Counted from the first letter of the stretch, positions 1-8,801 are shown. The stretch: DNA of 64,000 bases from Enterococcus hulanensis (GCF_005405485.1 NZ_BJED01000003.1:186001-250000), one strand, 5' to 3'. Notes: generated from the letters alone by a model not told the origin. Program-made: numbers and translations.

Positions 1-185
1 AAGATGATTGGGCTTCATGGTAATAATATATATTTTTGTTTATGCGATATATCTTTATTTTGTTACTATTTTTTCATTTTAAAAACGAATAAAACAATTA
101 AAAATATTTTTATGGTGATAGTTCTTCTAACCCATCCTCTGCTTTGGTAAACTGATTATATAATATATAGACGAGGGGTTATCAA

Positions 186-1031
186 ATGAAAAAGAAATTG
201 GTTTTACTATCGATATTCTTGTTACTATTACCTGTTACCGCCTGTTCGCCAAAGAAAAAAAATGCAGAAACTGACACCACGAATTCTTCGCAATCAACTG
301 TGAAGGAGTATGAATCGCTTATAGAAAAAGCTGAGAAATACTTTGAAGAAGAAGAATATGATAAATCAATTGCTGCGTATGAAATAGCTTTGGAAAAAGG
401 TGGCTCTAAAGATAGACGTATTAAGAAAAATATTGCTGGCATAAAAAGTTTGCAAATAGCGTTAGATTTAAAAAAAGAAAATAAAATTGATGAGTTGAAG
501 GAAAAGATTGAGGAATCCAAAATTTTAGATGATCCCGAAAATATTGCTTTTGATAAAATATCTCAATTGAATAAACTACAAGTATCAGAGCAAAGCACTA
601 TCAATAGTAAAACTGCTGAAAACAACTCTTCCACACAAAAATATCTAGTTAATAGTGAACAAGATGCCTTAAGCTTAGTTAATAGCAAACGAGTAAATCG
701 TGTTGAAATTAAACAGGCTGAGGGGTTTGATGGTACTTTTTATCGCTTTACCTTTATTGAACAGGGAGAAGAAGTTCGGGCTATTGTCAATGCTATAAAC
801 GGTTCTTTATCTTTTGAAGAAATCAAAACCACAAATACCCAAACCATTGATTATGAACAGATAGCGCGCGATAAAGTAGCAAGTCAATTTCCTGAATATG
901 AAGTTTATGAGTTTCAACCTGCTGGTGAAGATACGATGAATGTTTTTTTAAGAAATAAAGAGACTGGGGACATCCCAATTCATGCTGTCGGTGCAATTGA
1001 TATTAAAACTGGGGAAACATTTGGGTTTTAA
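186..1031 (+). CDS. Lipoprotein with TPR-like and PepSY-like segments (paralog 1)
   Basis: This is a 281-residue secreted lipoprotein of unknown function. The N-terminus has a short basic and hydrophobic signal ending in the lipobox LPVTAC, so Cys20 should be lipidated and the protein held on the outer face of the membrane. Residues 38-110 are charged and helical (YFEEEEYDKSIAAYEIALEKG), like one TPR-type hairpin pair. Residues 155-215 and 223-281 look like two PepSY-like alpha/beta segments (EQDALSLVNSKRV, then DYEQIARDKVASQFPEYEV); that family call is inference. The ATG has GAGGGG seven bases upstream. It lies 101 bp before a paralogous lipoprotein and shares a nearly identical 164-bp DNA block with it. 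Confidence 0.8.
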   Translation: MKKKLVLLSIFLLLLPVTACSPKKKNAETDTTNSSQSTVKEYESLIEKAEKYFEEEEYDKSIAAYEIALEKGGSKDRRIKKNIAGIKSLQIALDLKKENKIDELKEKIEESKILDDPENIAFDKISQLNKLQVSEQSTINSKTAENNSSTQKYLVNSEQDALSLVNSKRVNRVEIKQAEGFDGTFYRFTFIEQGEEVRAIVNAINGSLSFEEIKTTNTQTIDYEQIARDKVASQFPEYEVYEFQPAGEDTMNVFLRNKETGDIPIHAVGAIDIKTGETFGF

Positions 1032-1440
1032 AATCCAAATCTTTCGACATAATTAAGTTTTTATAAACGTATGAATAGTCTATTAACAAATCGAACCAGT
1101 ATTGAATAAAATATGACGAGGAGTTTACTAAAATGAAAAAGAAATTAATTGTAATTTTAATACTCTTGTCACTATTTCCTATTACTGCTTGTTCCACAAA
1201 AGAAAAAAAAGCAGAAACGGATCCCACGAGTACTTTAGAAGCATCTGATAAAGAGTATAAAGCACTTATAAAAAAGGCTGAGAAATATTTTGAAGAAGAA
1301 GAATATAATAAATCAATTGCTGCGTATGAAATAGCTTTGGAAAGAGGTGGCTCTAAAGATAGACGCATTAAGAAAAATATTGCTGGCATAAAAAGTTTGC
1401 AAATAGCGTTAGATTTAAAAAAAGAAAATAAAATTGATGA
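330..1440 (+). repeat. Duplicated 164-bp coding block, 97-98% identical
   Basis: Bases 330-493 in the first lipoprotein gene and 1277-1440 in the second differ at only four positions by eye, while both flanks have diverged strongly. The pattern fits recent gene conversion between tandem paralogs. Confidence 0.85.
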
Positions 1441-2056
1441 ACTAAAAGAGAAAATCACCTCAGCAAAAATCTTGAACGATCCCGAAAATATCGCCTTTAA
1501 CAAGTTATCTGAGTTGAACAAGTTACAGGCCTCGTTACAAAGTAGTGCAGCTGAAAATAGTGCTTCTACACAAAAATATTCAGTTAATAGTGAACAAGAC
1601 GCACTAAATTTAGTTAATAGTAAAAGGGTTAATCATGTCGATATAAAAAAATCGGAAGGATTTGACGGTACATTTTATCGATTTACTTTTATCGAACAAG
1701 GAGAAGAATACAGAGCTATCGTCAATGCCATAAACGAGGAAATATCTTTTGAAGCCGTCAATGGTGAACAGACTAATACTAGCCAATCCTCTGCGGACAA
1801 GCAAGAGTATGAATCTGTCAAAATGAATGCTGAAAGTTATTTGAATGGTGTCAAATCCTATTATAAACAAGGTGATTATCAAGCTTCTATAAACGCAGGC
1901 AACTCATTTATGGATATGAAAACGCAGGCTCATGATACTCTAACAGATTACGACTTTTCTCAACTATATAATGACTCCAACTTTAGAATGATCGAAAATT
2001 ATCGTAATATGGCTTATCAAGATATTCAAGGAACTCCTCAAGGGGTATCTCCATAA
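1133..2056 (+). CDS. Lipoprotein with TPR-like and PepSY-like segments (paralog 2)
   Basis: This is a 307-residue paralog of the lipoprotein just upstream. It has a signal peptide with lipobox FPITAC, the same helical TPR-like block and the same central segment (EQDALNLVNSKRVNHVDIKKSEGFDGTFYRFTFIEQGEE in pieces). Its C-terminus differs from residue ~205 onward: instead of a second PepSY-like segment it carries a helical tail (KMNAESYLNGVKSYYKQGDY), which suggests domain swapping after duplication. GAGGAG sits nine bases before the ATG. TTAACA (1083-1088) and TAAAAT (1107-1112), 18 bp apart, could be its own promoter. A strong terminator follows. The function is unknown; an extracytoplasmic role is the only safe statement. 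Confidence 0.8.
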   Translation: MKKKLIVILILLSLFPITACSTKEKKAETDPTSTLEASDKEYKALIKKAEKYFEEEEYNKSIAAYEIALERGGSKDRRIKKNIAGIKSLQIALDLKKENKIDELKEKITSAKILNDPENIAFNKLSELNKLQASLQSSAAENSASTQKYSVNSEQDALNLVNSKRVNHVDIKKSEGFDGTFYRFTFIEQGEEYRAIVNAINEEISFEAVNGEQTNTSQSSADKQEYESVKMNAESYLNGVKSYYKQGDYQASINAGNSFMDMKTQAHDTLTDYDFSQLYNDSNFRMIENYRNMAYQDIQGTPQGVSP

Positions 2057-2068
2057 TGTAAAAGAATG

Positions 2069-2113
2069 CGTCATACAAGTACCAATTAAGTATACTTGTG
2101 TGACGTTTCTTTC
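2069..2113 (+). terminator. Intrinsic terminator after the lipoprotein pair
   Basis: A 13-bp stem (CGTCATACAAGTA with TACTTGTGTGACG, one mismatch) is followed by TTTCTTTCT. Confidence 0.85.
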
Positions 2114-2166
2114 TAATCTTTTTCACTTAATAAACCCAATTACAGCATAAAAACAAAAAAATATCC

Positions 2167-2646
2167 CTATTTATGATACGGCTCCCCTGCATTGATCCGA
2201 AATGCGCGATAGATTTGCTCCACCAAAATCAAGCGCATTAATTGATGGGGATACGTCATCTTGCCGAAGGAGATTTGGGCGTTGCTGCGTTTTAGGACTT
2301 GATCGCTGAGGCCTAGTGAGCCGCCGATGATGAAGGCGAACTGGCTTTTGCCACTGGTTTGGAGTTTATCGAGTGTAGCAGCGAAGTCTTCGCTGCTGGG
2401 ATTTTGGCCGTTGATGGCTAGGGCAAAGACGTATTCTTGTTCTTTGATTTTGGCGAGGATGCGTTCGCCTTCTTTTTCTTTGACTTGGATCATTTCAGCC
2501 TCGCTGAGTTTTTCGGGGGCTTTTTCGTCGGGGACTTCGACTAATGTGATCTTGCAATATTTTGATAGGCGCTTCGTATATTCGTTGATTCCTTGAACCA
2601 AATATTTTTCTTTCAGCTTTCCTACAGAAATAATTTTGATGTTCAT
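2167..2646 (-). CDS. rlmH: 23S rRNA (pseudouridine-1915-N3) methyltransferase RlmH
   Basis: RlmH is a SPOUT-class SAM-dependent methyltransferase that methylates pseudouridine 1915 in helix 69 of 23S rRNA. The 159-residue length is exactly typical. The start [15 protein letters not shown], the SAM-binding loop [10 protein letters not shown] and the C-terminal knot segment [19 protein letters not shown] ending in GEPYHK are family hallmarks. AAGGAGG lies six bases before the ATG. It is divergent from htrA across a DnaA-box cluster. No anomaly is seen. Confidence 0.97.
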   Translation of the reverse strand: MNIKIISVGKLKEKYLVQGINEYTKRLSKYCKITLVEVPDEKAPEKLSEAEMIQVKEKEGERILAKIKEQEYVFALAINGQNPSSEDFAATLDKLQTSGKSQFAFIIGGSLGLSDQVLKRSNAQISFGKMTYPHQLMRLILVEQIYRAFRINAGEPYHK

Positions 2647-2731
2647 ATTTTTCCTCCTTAACCTTTTAAAAAGTTACTTTTCTTCTATATAAGTTGCTTC
2701 CATAGACTATATTTTTAATTTCAGATAAAAC

Positions 2732-2969
2732 TTATCCACCGATGGAAACGCTAAAATGGGGATTCATTTTTCTTTTTCCACGGAGTTATGCACACTAATC
2801 ACAGGTTTATCCACAGTTTTTAGATAGTTCTTTCCCTTTTTGCAAGTATTCTTACATACAAACATATGTTTTCCACCGAGTTATCCACCTTATCCACATT
2901 TGTGTGGATAAGAAACTTCAAACAATTAACAAACTTTTTCCTTAGTTTTCCACTAGGTATGTGGAAAAC
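2732..2969. promoter_or_regulatory. DnaA-box cluster between rlmH and htrA
   Basis: About 240 bp hold three perfect TTATCCACA boxes (2807-2815, 2890-2898, and 2903-2911 on the minus strand). Three one-mismatch boxes lie at 2732-2740, 2786-2794 and 2881-2889, and there are further TTTTCCAC variants near 2870 and 2946. Three boxes are nearly contiguous at 2881-2911. The flanks are AT-rich. This fits a DnaA titration or regulatory site, or DnaA control of the divergent genes. No dnaA or dnaN is in the window, so it is probably not the main oriC. Confidence 0.8.
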
Positions 2970-3103
2970 AAGTTTTTTTATCACTTCTCTACATTTTCCT
3001 CCGAACCTTTTTCATAAAAAAGTCAAATCGGTGTAGTAGACTTAACTTACAAAAAAATACTATACTCAATATAACGTATATCACAGTAGAGGTGGAGGAA
3101 AAT

Positions 3104-4405
3104 ATGATAAGAAAAGATATTACCCCAACACCCAAAAAGTCACCCGGTTTTTTCAGACGATTTGGGATCAGTTTATTAGGCGGTGTGCTTGGCGCCGTTT
3201 TAACGATCGGAATTTTTTATGTGGCGAACGGCTCGCTGCTTGCACCAAATAATCAGACGGCCAGCGGATCACCAAGTGCCGGCAATACGAAAGTCAGCAA
3301 TATGAAGGTTGATGTCAATTCGGATATTACAGATGCGGCCAGCAAAGTCCAAGACGCAGTCGTATCCGTCATCAACTTGCAGAAACAGCAATCACAAAGC
3401 GGTTTAGGCGGCTTCTCTGATATTTTCGGTAACGGAAATGATGATCAGCAATCACAAGATGATAGCGGCCAGCTGGAAGAAGCGTCAGAGGGTTCCGGTG
3501 TTATCTACAAGCTCGAAGGCAAAACAGCCTATATCGTAACGAATAATCACGTGGTAGAAAAACAAGATGGCCTTGAGGTGCTGTTGAAAGATGGCTCGAA
3601 GGTCAAAGCAACCCTAGTCGGTACCGATTCTTATACAGACTTGGCTGTTTTAAAGGTAGAATCTGACAAAGTTGCCGACATCAAGCCCGCTACCTTTGGC
3701 GACTCTAGCAGCTTAAAAGTTGGTGAGCCTGCTATCGCGCTTGGTTCTCCATTAGGTTCACAATATGCCAACTCTGTCACTTCAGGGATCATTTCTTCAT
3801 TGAACCGCCAAGTGGTCAATCAAAATGATGAAGGTCAAACAGTCAATATCAACGCAATCCAAACAGATGCGGCCATCAACCCTGGTAACTCCGGCGGTCC
3901 GTTAGTCAATATGGCTGGTCAAGTAGTCGGAATCAACTCTAGCAAGATCGTTCAAACGGAATCAAATGTCAGTGTTGAAGGAATTGGTTTTGCTATTCCA
4001 AGTAATGACGTTGTGAATGTCATCAACCAACTAGAAAAAGACGGCAAAGTGATTCGTCCAGCTCTAGGTATCACAATGGCAAATCTTTCTGACCTATCAA
4101 CCGAACAAGTAAGCGAGATCGTTAAGGTGCCAAGTTCTGTCACTCAAGGTGTTGTCGTTGCAAGTGTTCAATCTTCTACACCAGCTGATCAAGCGGGCTT
4201 GAAGAAGTATGATGTCATCACAAAAATCGATGACACAGATGTGTCATCGGGTGTTGAATTGCAATCTGAATTGTATAAACACAAAGTTGGCGACACCGTG
4301 AAGGTCACTTACTACCGTCAGGATAAGAAAGAAACAGTTTCAGTCAAGTTGAGCATCGATGCTACTTCATTGAAATCAAACTCGCAAAAACAAAGCAATC
4401 AATAA
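3104..4405 (+). CDS. htrA: Membrane-anchored serine protease HtrA/DegP-like
   Basis: This is a 433-residue extracytoplasmic quality-control protease that degrades misfolded secreted proteins. One N-terminal membrane segment (about residues 20-41) anchors it. The trypsin-like triad is visible: His149 in TNNHVVE, Asp179 in YTDLAVLKV and Ser263 in NPGNSGGPL. A single PDZ domain (about 330-420, with GVVVASVQSSTPADQAGLKKYDVI) follows. I chose ATG 3104 because GGAGG at 3094-3098 fits it; an in-frame GTG at 3092 would lie inside that site. It is divergent from rlmH, as in several related Firmicutes. A perfect-stem terminator follows. A Gly/Asp/Gln-rich linker precedes the protease domain. Confidence 0.97.
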   Translation: MIRKDITPTPKKSPGFFRRFGISLLGGVLGAVLTIGIFYVANGSLLAPNNQTASGSPSAGNTKVSNMKVDVNSDITDAASKVQDAVVSVINLQKQQSQSGLGGFSDIFGNGNDDQQSQDDSGQLEEASEGSGVIYKLEGKTAYIVTNNHVVEKQDGLEVLLKDGSKVKATLVGTDSYTDLAVLKVESDKVADIKPATFGDSSSLKVGEPAIALGSPLGSQYANSVTSGIISSLNRQVVNQNDEGQTVNINAIQTDAAINPGNSGGPLVNMAGQVVGINSSKIVQTESNVSVEGIGFAIPSNDVVNVINQLEKDGKVIRPALGITMANLSDLSTEQVSEIVKVPSSVTQGVVVASVQSSTPADQAGLKKYDVITKIDDTDVSSGVELQSELYKHKVGDTVKVTYYRQDKKETVSVKLSIDATSLKSNSQKQSNQ

Positions 4406-4410
4406 AATGA

Positions 4411-4445
4411 ACGACTCTATTCAACAACGAATAGAGTCGTTTTTG
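4411..4445 (+). terminator. Terminator of htrA
   Basis: A perfect 12-bp stem (ACGACTCTATTC with GAATAGAGTCGT) with a 6-base loop is followed by TTTTT. Confidence 0.9.
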
Positions 4446-4656
4446 TGCGATAACTAATGGTCAATTAACAGTTTGGACATCAAAAAATTCAAAGAAAAAA
4501 TTTCTTTGGATCGAATGAATGCGTTATTCCCTGATCGTTCTTCCTTTGATTAAGCGGATGATTCGTTCCGATACTGCCGCTTTGAATCAACGTCATAATT
4601 CTGAATGTTGCTTCTAAAGACATTTTTTGTTTGGCCTTCAGCTTGATAAAAAAGAA

Positions 4657-4702
4657 CAACTCTCCATTTTGACAGCCCAGCGGAGGTCAAAGTGGAGAGT
4701 TG
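4657..4702 (-). terminator. Terminator of the YtpR-like gene
   Basis: A long stem (AACTCTCCATTTTGAC with GTCAAAGTGGAGAGTT) is followed on the minus strand by a U-rich run. Confidence 0.85.
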
Positions 4703-4704
4703 TT

Positions 4705-5316
4705 TTATTTGCCTACTTCAAATTTTTCGCCGGTCTTCGCGTCTTCGTCCAAGGCTAGAATCCCTCTTTTTTCTGGGGCATTTGGCAGGTGTAATTCTTT
4801 GGCTGAGCAGATCATGCCGAAGCTGTCTACTCCGCGTAAGCTGCCGGGCCAAATCATTTGACCGTCTGGCATCATCGCACCTGGTTTTGCTACAACGACT
4901 TTTTGTCCGGCTTCGATATTTGGTGCACCGCAAACGATTTGCAGCGTCTTGCCGTCATCGATCTCTACTTCGGTAATATGCAGATGATCGGAATCAGGAT
5001 GATCGACACAAGTCTTCACATAGCCCACCACAAATTTTGGTGAAAGGTCCGCTGCTAGACGTTCTTCAAATCCTGCCAGCTTTAATTGTTCGTTTAAGGT
5101 TTCGATATCTTTTTCTGACAGCTCGACTTGTCCATTGCCTTGGATATTCAAGTATTCGGATACGTTGAAAAAGTTCCAAGCAACAGTCGTACCATCAGTC
5201 GTTTGAACGCGGGCAACTGCCCCTTTTCGTTCTGCAGCATTTTCTTTGTTTTCATCATTTTTGACGATCACCATTAACGTGTCGCCAACAGTTTGTTTGT
5301 TATACGCAAAAATCAC
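4705..5316 (-). CDS. ytpR: YtpR-like tRNA-binding (EMAP/OB-fold) protein
   Basis: This 203-residue protein resembles B. subtilis YtpR: an N-terminal DUF4479-type domain and a C-terminal OB-fold tRNA-binding domain like the N-terminus of the PheRS beta chain. The C-terminal half shows the fold's hallmarks (VGYVKTCVDHPDSDHLHITEV, IVCGAPNIEAGQKVVVA, GMICSAKELHL). Its role in the cell is not settled. I chose the GTG at 5316 because TGGAGG sits seven bases upstream and YtpR proteins begin in the same way; the upstream in-frame ATG would add 13 unlikely residues. It is transcribed alone with its own terminator. Confidence 0.9.
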   Translation of the reverse strand: MIFAYNKQTVGDTLMVIVKNDENKENAAERKGAVARVQTTDGTTVAWNFFNVSEYLNIQGNGQVELSEKDIETLNEQLKLAGFEERLAADLSPKFVVGYVKTCVDHPDSDHLHITEVEIDDGKTLQIVCGAPNIEAGQKVVVAKPGAMMPDGQMIWPGSLRGVDSFGMICSAKELHLPNAPEKRGILALDEDAKTGEKFEVGK

Positions 5317-5420
5317 GTTTTTACCTCCAGTCGTAGTCCTCTCGTATCTTAACAAATCTAATGGGCCTTGTGCATGAGATTTTTTTCATTTCCAGCTTAT
5401 CACTCAGTTCCCATTTTTCT

Positions 5421-5449
5421 CCAAATAAAAAGCTGGTCAAGCCAGCTTT
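5421..5449 (-). terminator. Terminator after the universal stress gene
   Basis: An 8-bp stem (AAAGCTGG with CCAGCTTT) overlaps the stop codon and is followed on the minus strand by TTTTTATTT. Confidence 0.75.
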
Positions 5450-5904
5450 TATTCGGCACTTGGATGAACGATTAAAACATCGCACAACGCTTCTTTAATC
5501 ACATAGCTGGCAACACTGCCGGTCATGAAGCGTTCGACAGCATTTAGTCCAGATTGTCCGACCATGACTAGATCGATGTCGTATTTTTCAGGCAAGGTCT
5601 TTGCCATCGCTTCTTTTGCCGAGCCATAGGCGATGATGCCTTCGATCTTGTTATAGCCAAGCTCTTTTCCGATCGCTTTGCATTGATTGATCAAGTCTTT
5701 AGCGTCTGCCGCTAGCTGATCCATAATGTTTTCATTCAAGGGCGAATAGCTCATGAACGTATAGATCTGATGATCGATCACGTTTGCGACGTAAACTGTT
5801 CCGTGGTTTCGTTTAGCAACCGCCAAGGCTTTTTTGAAGGCCTCCATCGCTTGATCGCTGCCGTCGATCCCAACTAAAATATTTTGATATGATTGTGTGA
5901 ACAT
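5449..5904 (-). CDS. Universal stress protein, UspA family (ATP-binding type)
   Basis: This 151-residue single-domain Usp begins with the strand ILVGIDGSDQAMEAF. Near the C-terminus it has the ATP-binding signature G-2X-G-9X-G-S (GQSGLNAVERFMTGS), which marks the nucleotide-binding MJ0577-like branch. Such proteins are cytosolic and dimeric and support stress survival; the client is unknown. AGGAG precedes the ATG. It starts nine bases after the thioredoxin-like gene stops, so the two are probably one operon with redox or general-stress roles. Confidence 0.95.
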   Translation of the reverse strand: MFTQSYQNILVGIDGSDQAMEAFKKALAVAKRNHGTVYVANVIDHQIYTFMSYSPLNENIMDQLAADAKDLINQCKAIGKELGYNKIEGIIAYGSAKEAMAKTLPEKYDIDLVMVGQSGLNAVERFMTGSVASYVIKEALCDVLIVHPSAE

Positions 5905-5913
5905 AACGATCTC

Positions 5914-6231
5914 CTACCCTTCTACTCGTTGTAAAAAGCCGGCGATTTCTTCTTTGGTTTTACGATTTTTATTGACCAGCCGACCTAATTCTTCTCCGTC
6001 ATTTACCACAACAAAACTAGGGATCCCAAAAATATTCCATTCAGCCGCTACGTCAATAAATTCGTCACGATCTACTTGAATAAATTGAAACTGCGGAAAC
6101 TCCGCTTCGATCTCAGGCATCTGAGGCTTGATAAAACTGCAATCGCCACACCAGTCAGCGGTAAAAAAGAAGACATTCTTACCTTTTTGCGCATAATCGG
6201 CTAATTCTTCAATACTTTTAGGGATAATCAT
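5914..6231 (-). CDS. Thioredoxin-like thiol reductase
   Basis: This 105-residue thioredoxin fold has a WCGDC active site (Cys28 and Cys31), a variant of the classical WCGPC, and the cis-proline loop FGIPSFV. It should reduce disulfides in the cytosol; there is no signal peptide from this start. The frame stays open upstream to 6333, but the extra 34 residues (rich in Lys, Arg, Gln and Ser) look non-coding, and MIIPKSIEEL matches the usual start for the family. The ribosome binding site is weak (AAAGG about ten bases upstream). It is followed nine bases later by the Usp gene. Confidence 0.9.
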   Translation of the reverse strand: MIIPKSIEELADYAQKGKNVFFFTADWCGDCSFIKPQMPEIEAEFPQFQFIQVDRDEFIDVAAEWNIFGIPSFVVVNDGEELGRLVNKNRKTKEEIAGFLQRVEG

Positions 6232-6523
6232 TCCGTCACGACCTTTTCTTTTACTACCTTGATTATACACTTTTCGTTCTTTTTGAGAAAGAAGGTTACT
6301 CGTGGACTGCTTCTGCTCAATGCGCTGCCTCATAGTTCTTTTTTATGGAAAAGAATGGCAGATAGTTTTCAAATTTGATTGGAAGAATGGTAAAATAAGG
6401 CGAACGCAAGAAACTACTACGCCCGCACTAATTAGATAGCTGATAATTTTACTTCTACCATTACATTTAAGTAAAGTGAAACTCAGCTTTAAAAACATTA
6501 AATTGAATGAGGAGATTGCTACT

Positions 6524-6859
6524 ATGGGAAAAGTTAAAAACTTTGCAGAAGGCCTCGCTGTAGGTTCAACGATCGGCTTAGCCGCAGGGATTGCTGCAAA
6601 TCATTATTACCGCAAAAAACAAAAAATGTCCCCAGATAAAGTGTTGGATCAGATCAAAGCGGCCTTTTTAAAGGAAGGTCCGATCGAGGGCTCATGGATC
6701 TCTTTTGACACAGAGCACAAGCAGAAATTCGCCATCACGATGGATGTTCTTTCTGGCGGGATCACTCGTACAGAAGACGATCATCTGGTTGCCTATGAAT
6801 TTAAAGCTGATGCTAAAACAGGAGCTGTTTTAAGTATTGATCGAGTCATTAGCGAATAA
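6524..6859 (+). CDS. Small membrane-associated PepSY-like protein
   Basis: This 111-residue protein has one N-terminal hydrophobic, glycine-rich segment (GLAVGSTIGLAAGIAANHYY) followed by basic residues, then an alpha/beta domain of about 65 residues ending in a PepSY-like strand pair (AYEFKADAKTGAVLSIDRV). The PepSY assignment is by pattern only. GAGGAG ten bases before the ATG at 6524 decides the start; the frame is open to 6476 but without a binding site there. The function is unknown. It stands alone between divergent and convergent genes. Confidence 0.8.
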   Translation: MGKVKNFAEGLAVGSTIGLAAGIAANHYYRKKQKMSPDKVLDQIKAAFLKEGPIEGSWISFDTEHKQKFAITMDVLSGGITRTEDDHLVAYEFKADAKTGAVLSIDRVISE

Positions 6860-6864
6860 AAATA

Positions 6865-6897
6865 AGCGTATGCCGGCAATCGGCATACGCTATTTTT
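6865..6897. terminator. Bidirectional terminator
   Basis: A perfect 11-bp stem (AGCGTATGCCG with CGGCATACGCT) with a T-run lies between convergent genes. It serves the PepSY-like gene and probably the SDR gene. Confidence 0.85.
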
Positions 6898-7790
6898 TAT
6901 AAGTTGATTGGTTCGCCGCCGGTCACACCATAGATTTGTGATGTCACGTAGCTGGCGTCGTTTGATGCTAAAAAGACATAAACTGGGGCCAACTCGGCTG
7001 GCTGACCTGCTCTTTCTAGTAACGCGTTTTGACCAAATTCAGGCAACGCTTCTTTTGGTTGGCCGTGATCCAATTGCAGCGGTGTCCAGATTGGACCAGG
7101 AGCAACCCCGTTCACGCGAATCCCTTTTTTCGCCAGCTGGCTCGCTAGGCTGACAGTGAAGTTCGCGATCGCCGCTTTAGTTGAAGCGTAATCCATCAGA
7201 TGATCGCTTGGATTGAAGGCTTGAACAGACGTTGTCGTCACGATACTGCTGCCTGCCGGTAAGTGAGGCAGTGCGGCTTGTACGATGGCAAACATTGAAA
7301 CGATATTTACCTTGAAGGTATCCTCCACTTGTTTGACTGGTAATTCTTCGATTGATTCTCGTGTAATCTGCTGCGCGGCATTTAGGACTAACGTATCTAA
7401 TCCGCCAAAGGCTTCGACTGTTTTAGCGACCATTTCTTTTGGGGCGTGATCTTCTCTTAGATCGTATGGCAGCAACAGTGCCTTACGTCCGGCTTTTTCA
7501 ATATAGTCGGCAACTTCTTTCGCATCTTTTTCTTCGCCCGGGAAATAATGGATAGCCACATCCGCACCTTCTCGTGCAAATGCAATCGCTGCGGCACGAC
7601 CGATTCCAGAGTCTCCTCCTGTAATCAATACTCGGCGATTCTCTAATTTTTTATTTCCAACATAGCTTTCCTCACCACAATCTGGTTTAGGTGCCATGTC
7701 ATCTTGCAGTGCCGGAGTATCTTGATCTTGCTTCTTAAATTGTCCTTCATGATACATTTTTCGCGGATCGATTAAGTTTGGTTCGTTCAT
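6897..7790 (-). CDS. Short-chain dehydrogenase/reductase (stress-type SDR)
   Basis: This 297-residue SDR has an N-terminal extension of about 45 residues, typical of the general-stress SDR group (B. subtilis YdaD/YhdF-like). The Rossmann nucleotide motif is TGGDSGIGRAAA, followed by NAA at strand 4, the catalytic Ser in TTTSV and the YASTK tetrad with Tyr and Lys. The C-terminal GGEPI is also typical. It reduces or oxidises an unknown carbonyl or alcohol substrate with NAD(P). AGGAG lies just before the ATG. Confidence 0.92.
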   Translation of the reverse strand: MNEPNLIDPRKMYHEGQFKKQDQDTPALQDDMAPKPDCGEESYVGNKKLENRRVLITGGDSGIGRAAAIAFAREGADVAIHYFPGEEKDAKEVADYIEKAGRKALLLPYDLREDHAPKEMVAKTVEAFGGLDTLVLNAAQQITRESIEELPVKQVEDTFKVNIVSMFAIVQAALPHLPAGSSIVTTTSVQAFNPSDHLMDYASTKAAIANFTVSLASQLAKKGIRVNGVAPGPIWTPLQLDHGQPKEALPEFGQNALLERAGQPAELAPVYVFLASNDASYVTSQIYGVTGGEPINL

Positions 7791-7880
7791 TCTATCTCCT
7801 CACTTTCTACCTCTAACACTACGCGATATTGGCAAAAAGCAAAAATATTTTGCTTAAAAGTTAAATTTGTAAAACGATTT

Positions 7881-8801
7881 TTACTTCGCTGTTTTGGCAA
7901 GCGAGTCGATAAACCATTGTTCAAAACGCGACGCCTCTACGTTGACCGCGACCTCCGCATTTGCCGGCAGATCTAAATAATTGTTCAGATCAATCAAGGA
8001 TGCCCCATAGGTTAATGACGCGGTCGTCTCAATCTCGACGCGCGTCGAAACCAATTCAAACATTTCCGGCTTTACGATCAAGGCAATCGCTAAAGCATCG
8101 TACATATTCAAACCCGCATCAACACTTCCGCTGCGGTACTTCGAAAATAGTTGATGGATCATTTCACCAATTTCACCCATACTTTTCAGCTTGTCCGTAA
8201 TTTCCGGCATGATCTTAGCTTGATTGCCGACTTCTAATGGCGCCACTTGGATCGGGATGCCGCTGTTGAAGACGATCTTTGCCGCTTCGGGATCAGCCGC
8301 AAAATTAAATTCAGACAGCACGCCATAATTTCCACGTCCCAAGCTGCCGCCCATCACAACGATTCGATCGATTTTGGCTAAGTCCTGCGGGTAAAGGTGG
8401 ATAAACAGCGCGATATCCGTTAATGGACCGATTCCGACTAGTGTCGTTTTTTCGGCTTCGTTCACTACCTCGTGCATCGCCTCAACTGCCGTCTGAGATT
8501 CATCCGCAAAAATGGTCGCCTCCGGAAACTCATAGCCGTCCATACCTGACTCCCCATGGATCTCACTGGCATCGATCGCTTCTCTTAATAACGGACGCGA
8601 GCTTCCTAGAACAACGCGCGGTGTCTTTTGATAGAGCGTCAATAGTTTTTCGGTGTTGGCTTTCGTGTGTTCCAAACTGACATTACCGAAGATCGGGCAG
8701 ATCAATTTGACCTCCAGCTCCTCGCTAAAAAGGGCCAAAGCGATCGCAACTGCATCATCGATTCCCGGATCGGTACTTAAAATGACTGGTCTTTTCTTCA
8801 T
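7881..8801 (-). CDS. Nucleoside hydrolase (IUNH family)
   Basis: This 306-residue enzyme cleaves the N-glycosidic bond of nucleosides to base and ribose. The Ca2+-binding signature DPGIDDAVA is at residues 11-19. VVMGGSLGRGNYG and FNFAADPEAAKIV are the conserved mid-protein segments, and MYDALAIA provides the C-terminal Asp ligand. It could be pyrimidine-specific (Rih-like) or broader; the sequence alone does not decide. It appears monocistronic, and its role is nucleoside salvage. Confidence 0.93.
   Translation of the reverse strand: MKKRPVILSTDPGIDDAVAIALALFSEELEVKLICPIFGNVSLEHTKANTEKLLTLYQKTPRVVLGSSRPLLREAIDASEIHGESGMDGYEFPEATIFADESQTAVEAMHEVVNEAEKTTLVGIGPLTDIALFIHLYPQDLAKIDRIVVMGGSLGRGNYGVLSEFNFAADPEAAKIVFNSGIPIQVAPLEVGNQAKIMPEITDKLKSMGEIGEMIHQLFSKYRSGSVDAGLNMYDALAIALIVKPEMFELVSTRVEIETTASLTYGASLIDLNNYLDLPANAEVAVNVEASRFEQWFIDSLAKTAK

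Noticed and set aside
182-1521. Minus-strand open frames opposite both lipoprotein genes
   Set aside because: They mirror the paralogous coding sequences, have no plausible start signals and show Ser/Phe-rich composition typical of antisense shadows.
2732-2969. Calling the DnaA-box cluster the chromosomal origin
   Set aside because: dnaA, dnaN and rpmH are not present nearby, so main oriC cannot be claimed from this window.
4446-4656. A possible 43-codon minus-strand frame between htrA and the ytpR-like gene
   Set aside because: There is no binding site and no recognisable sequence; it was treated as non-coding.
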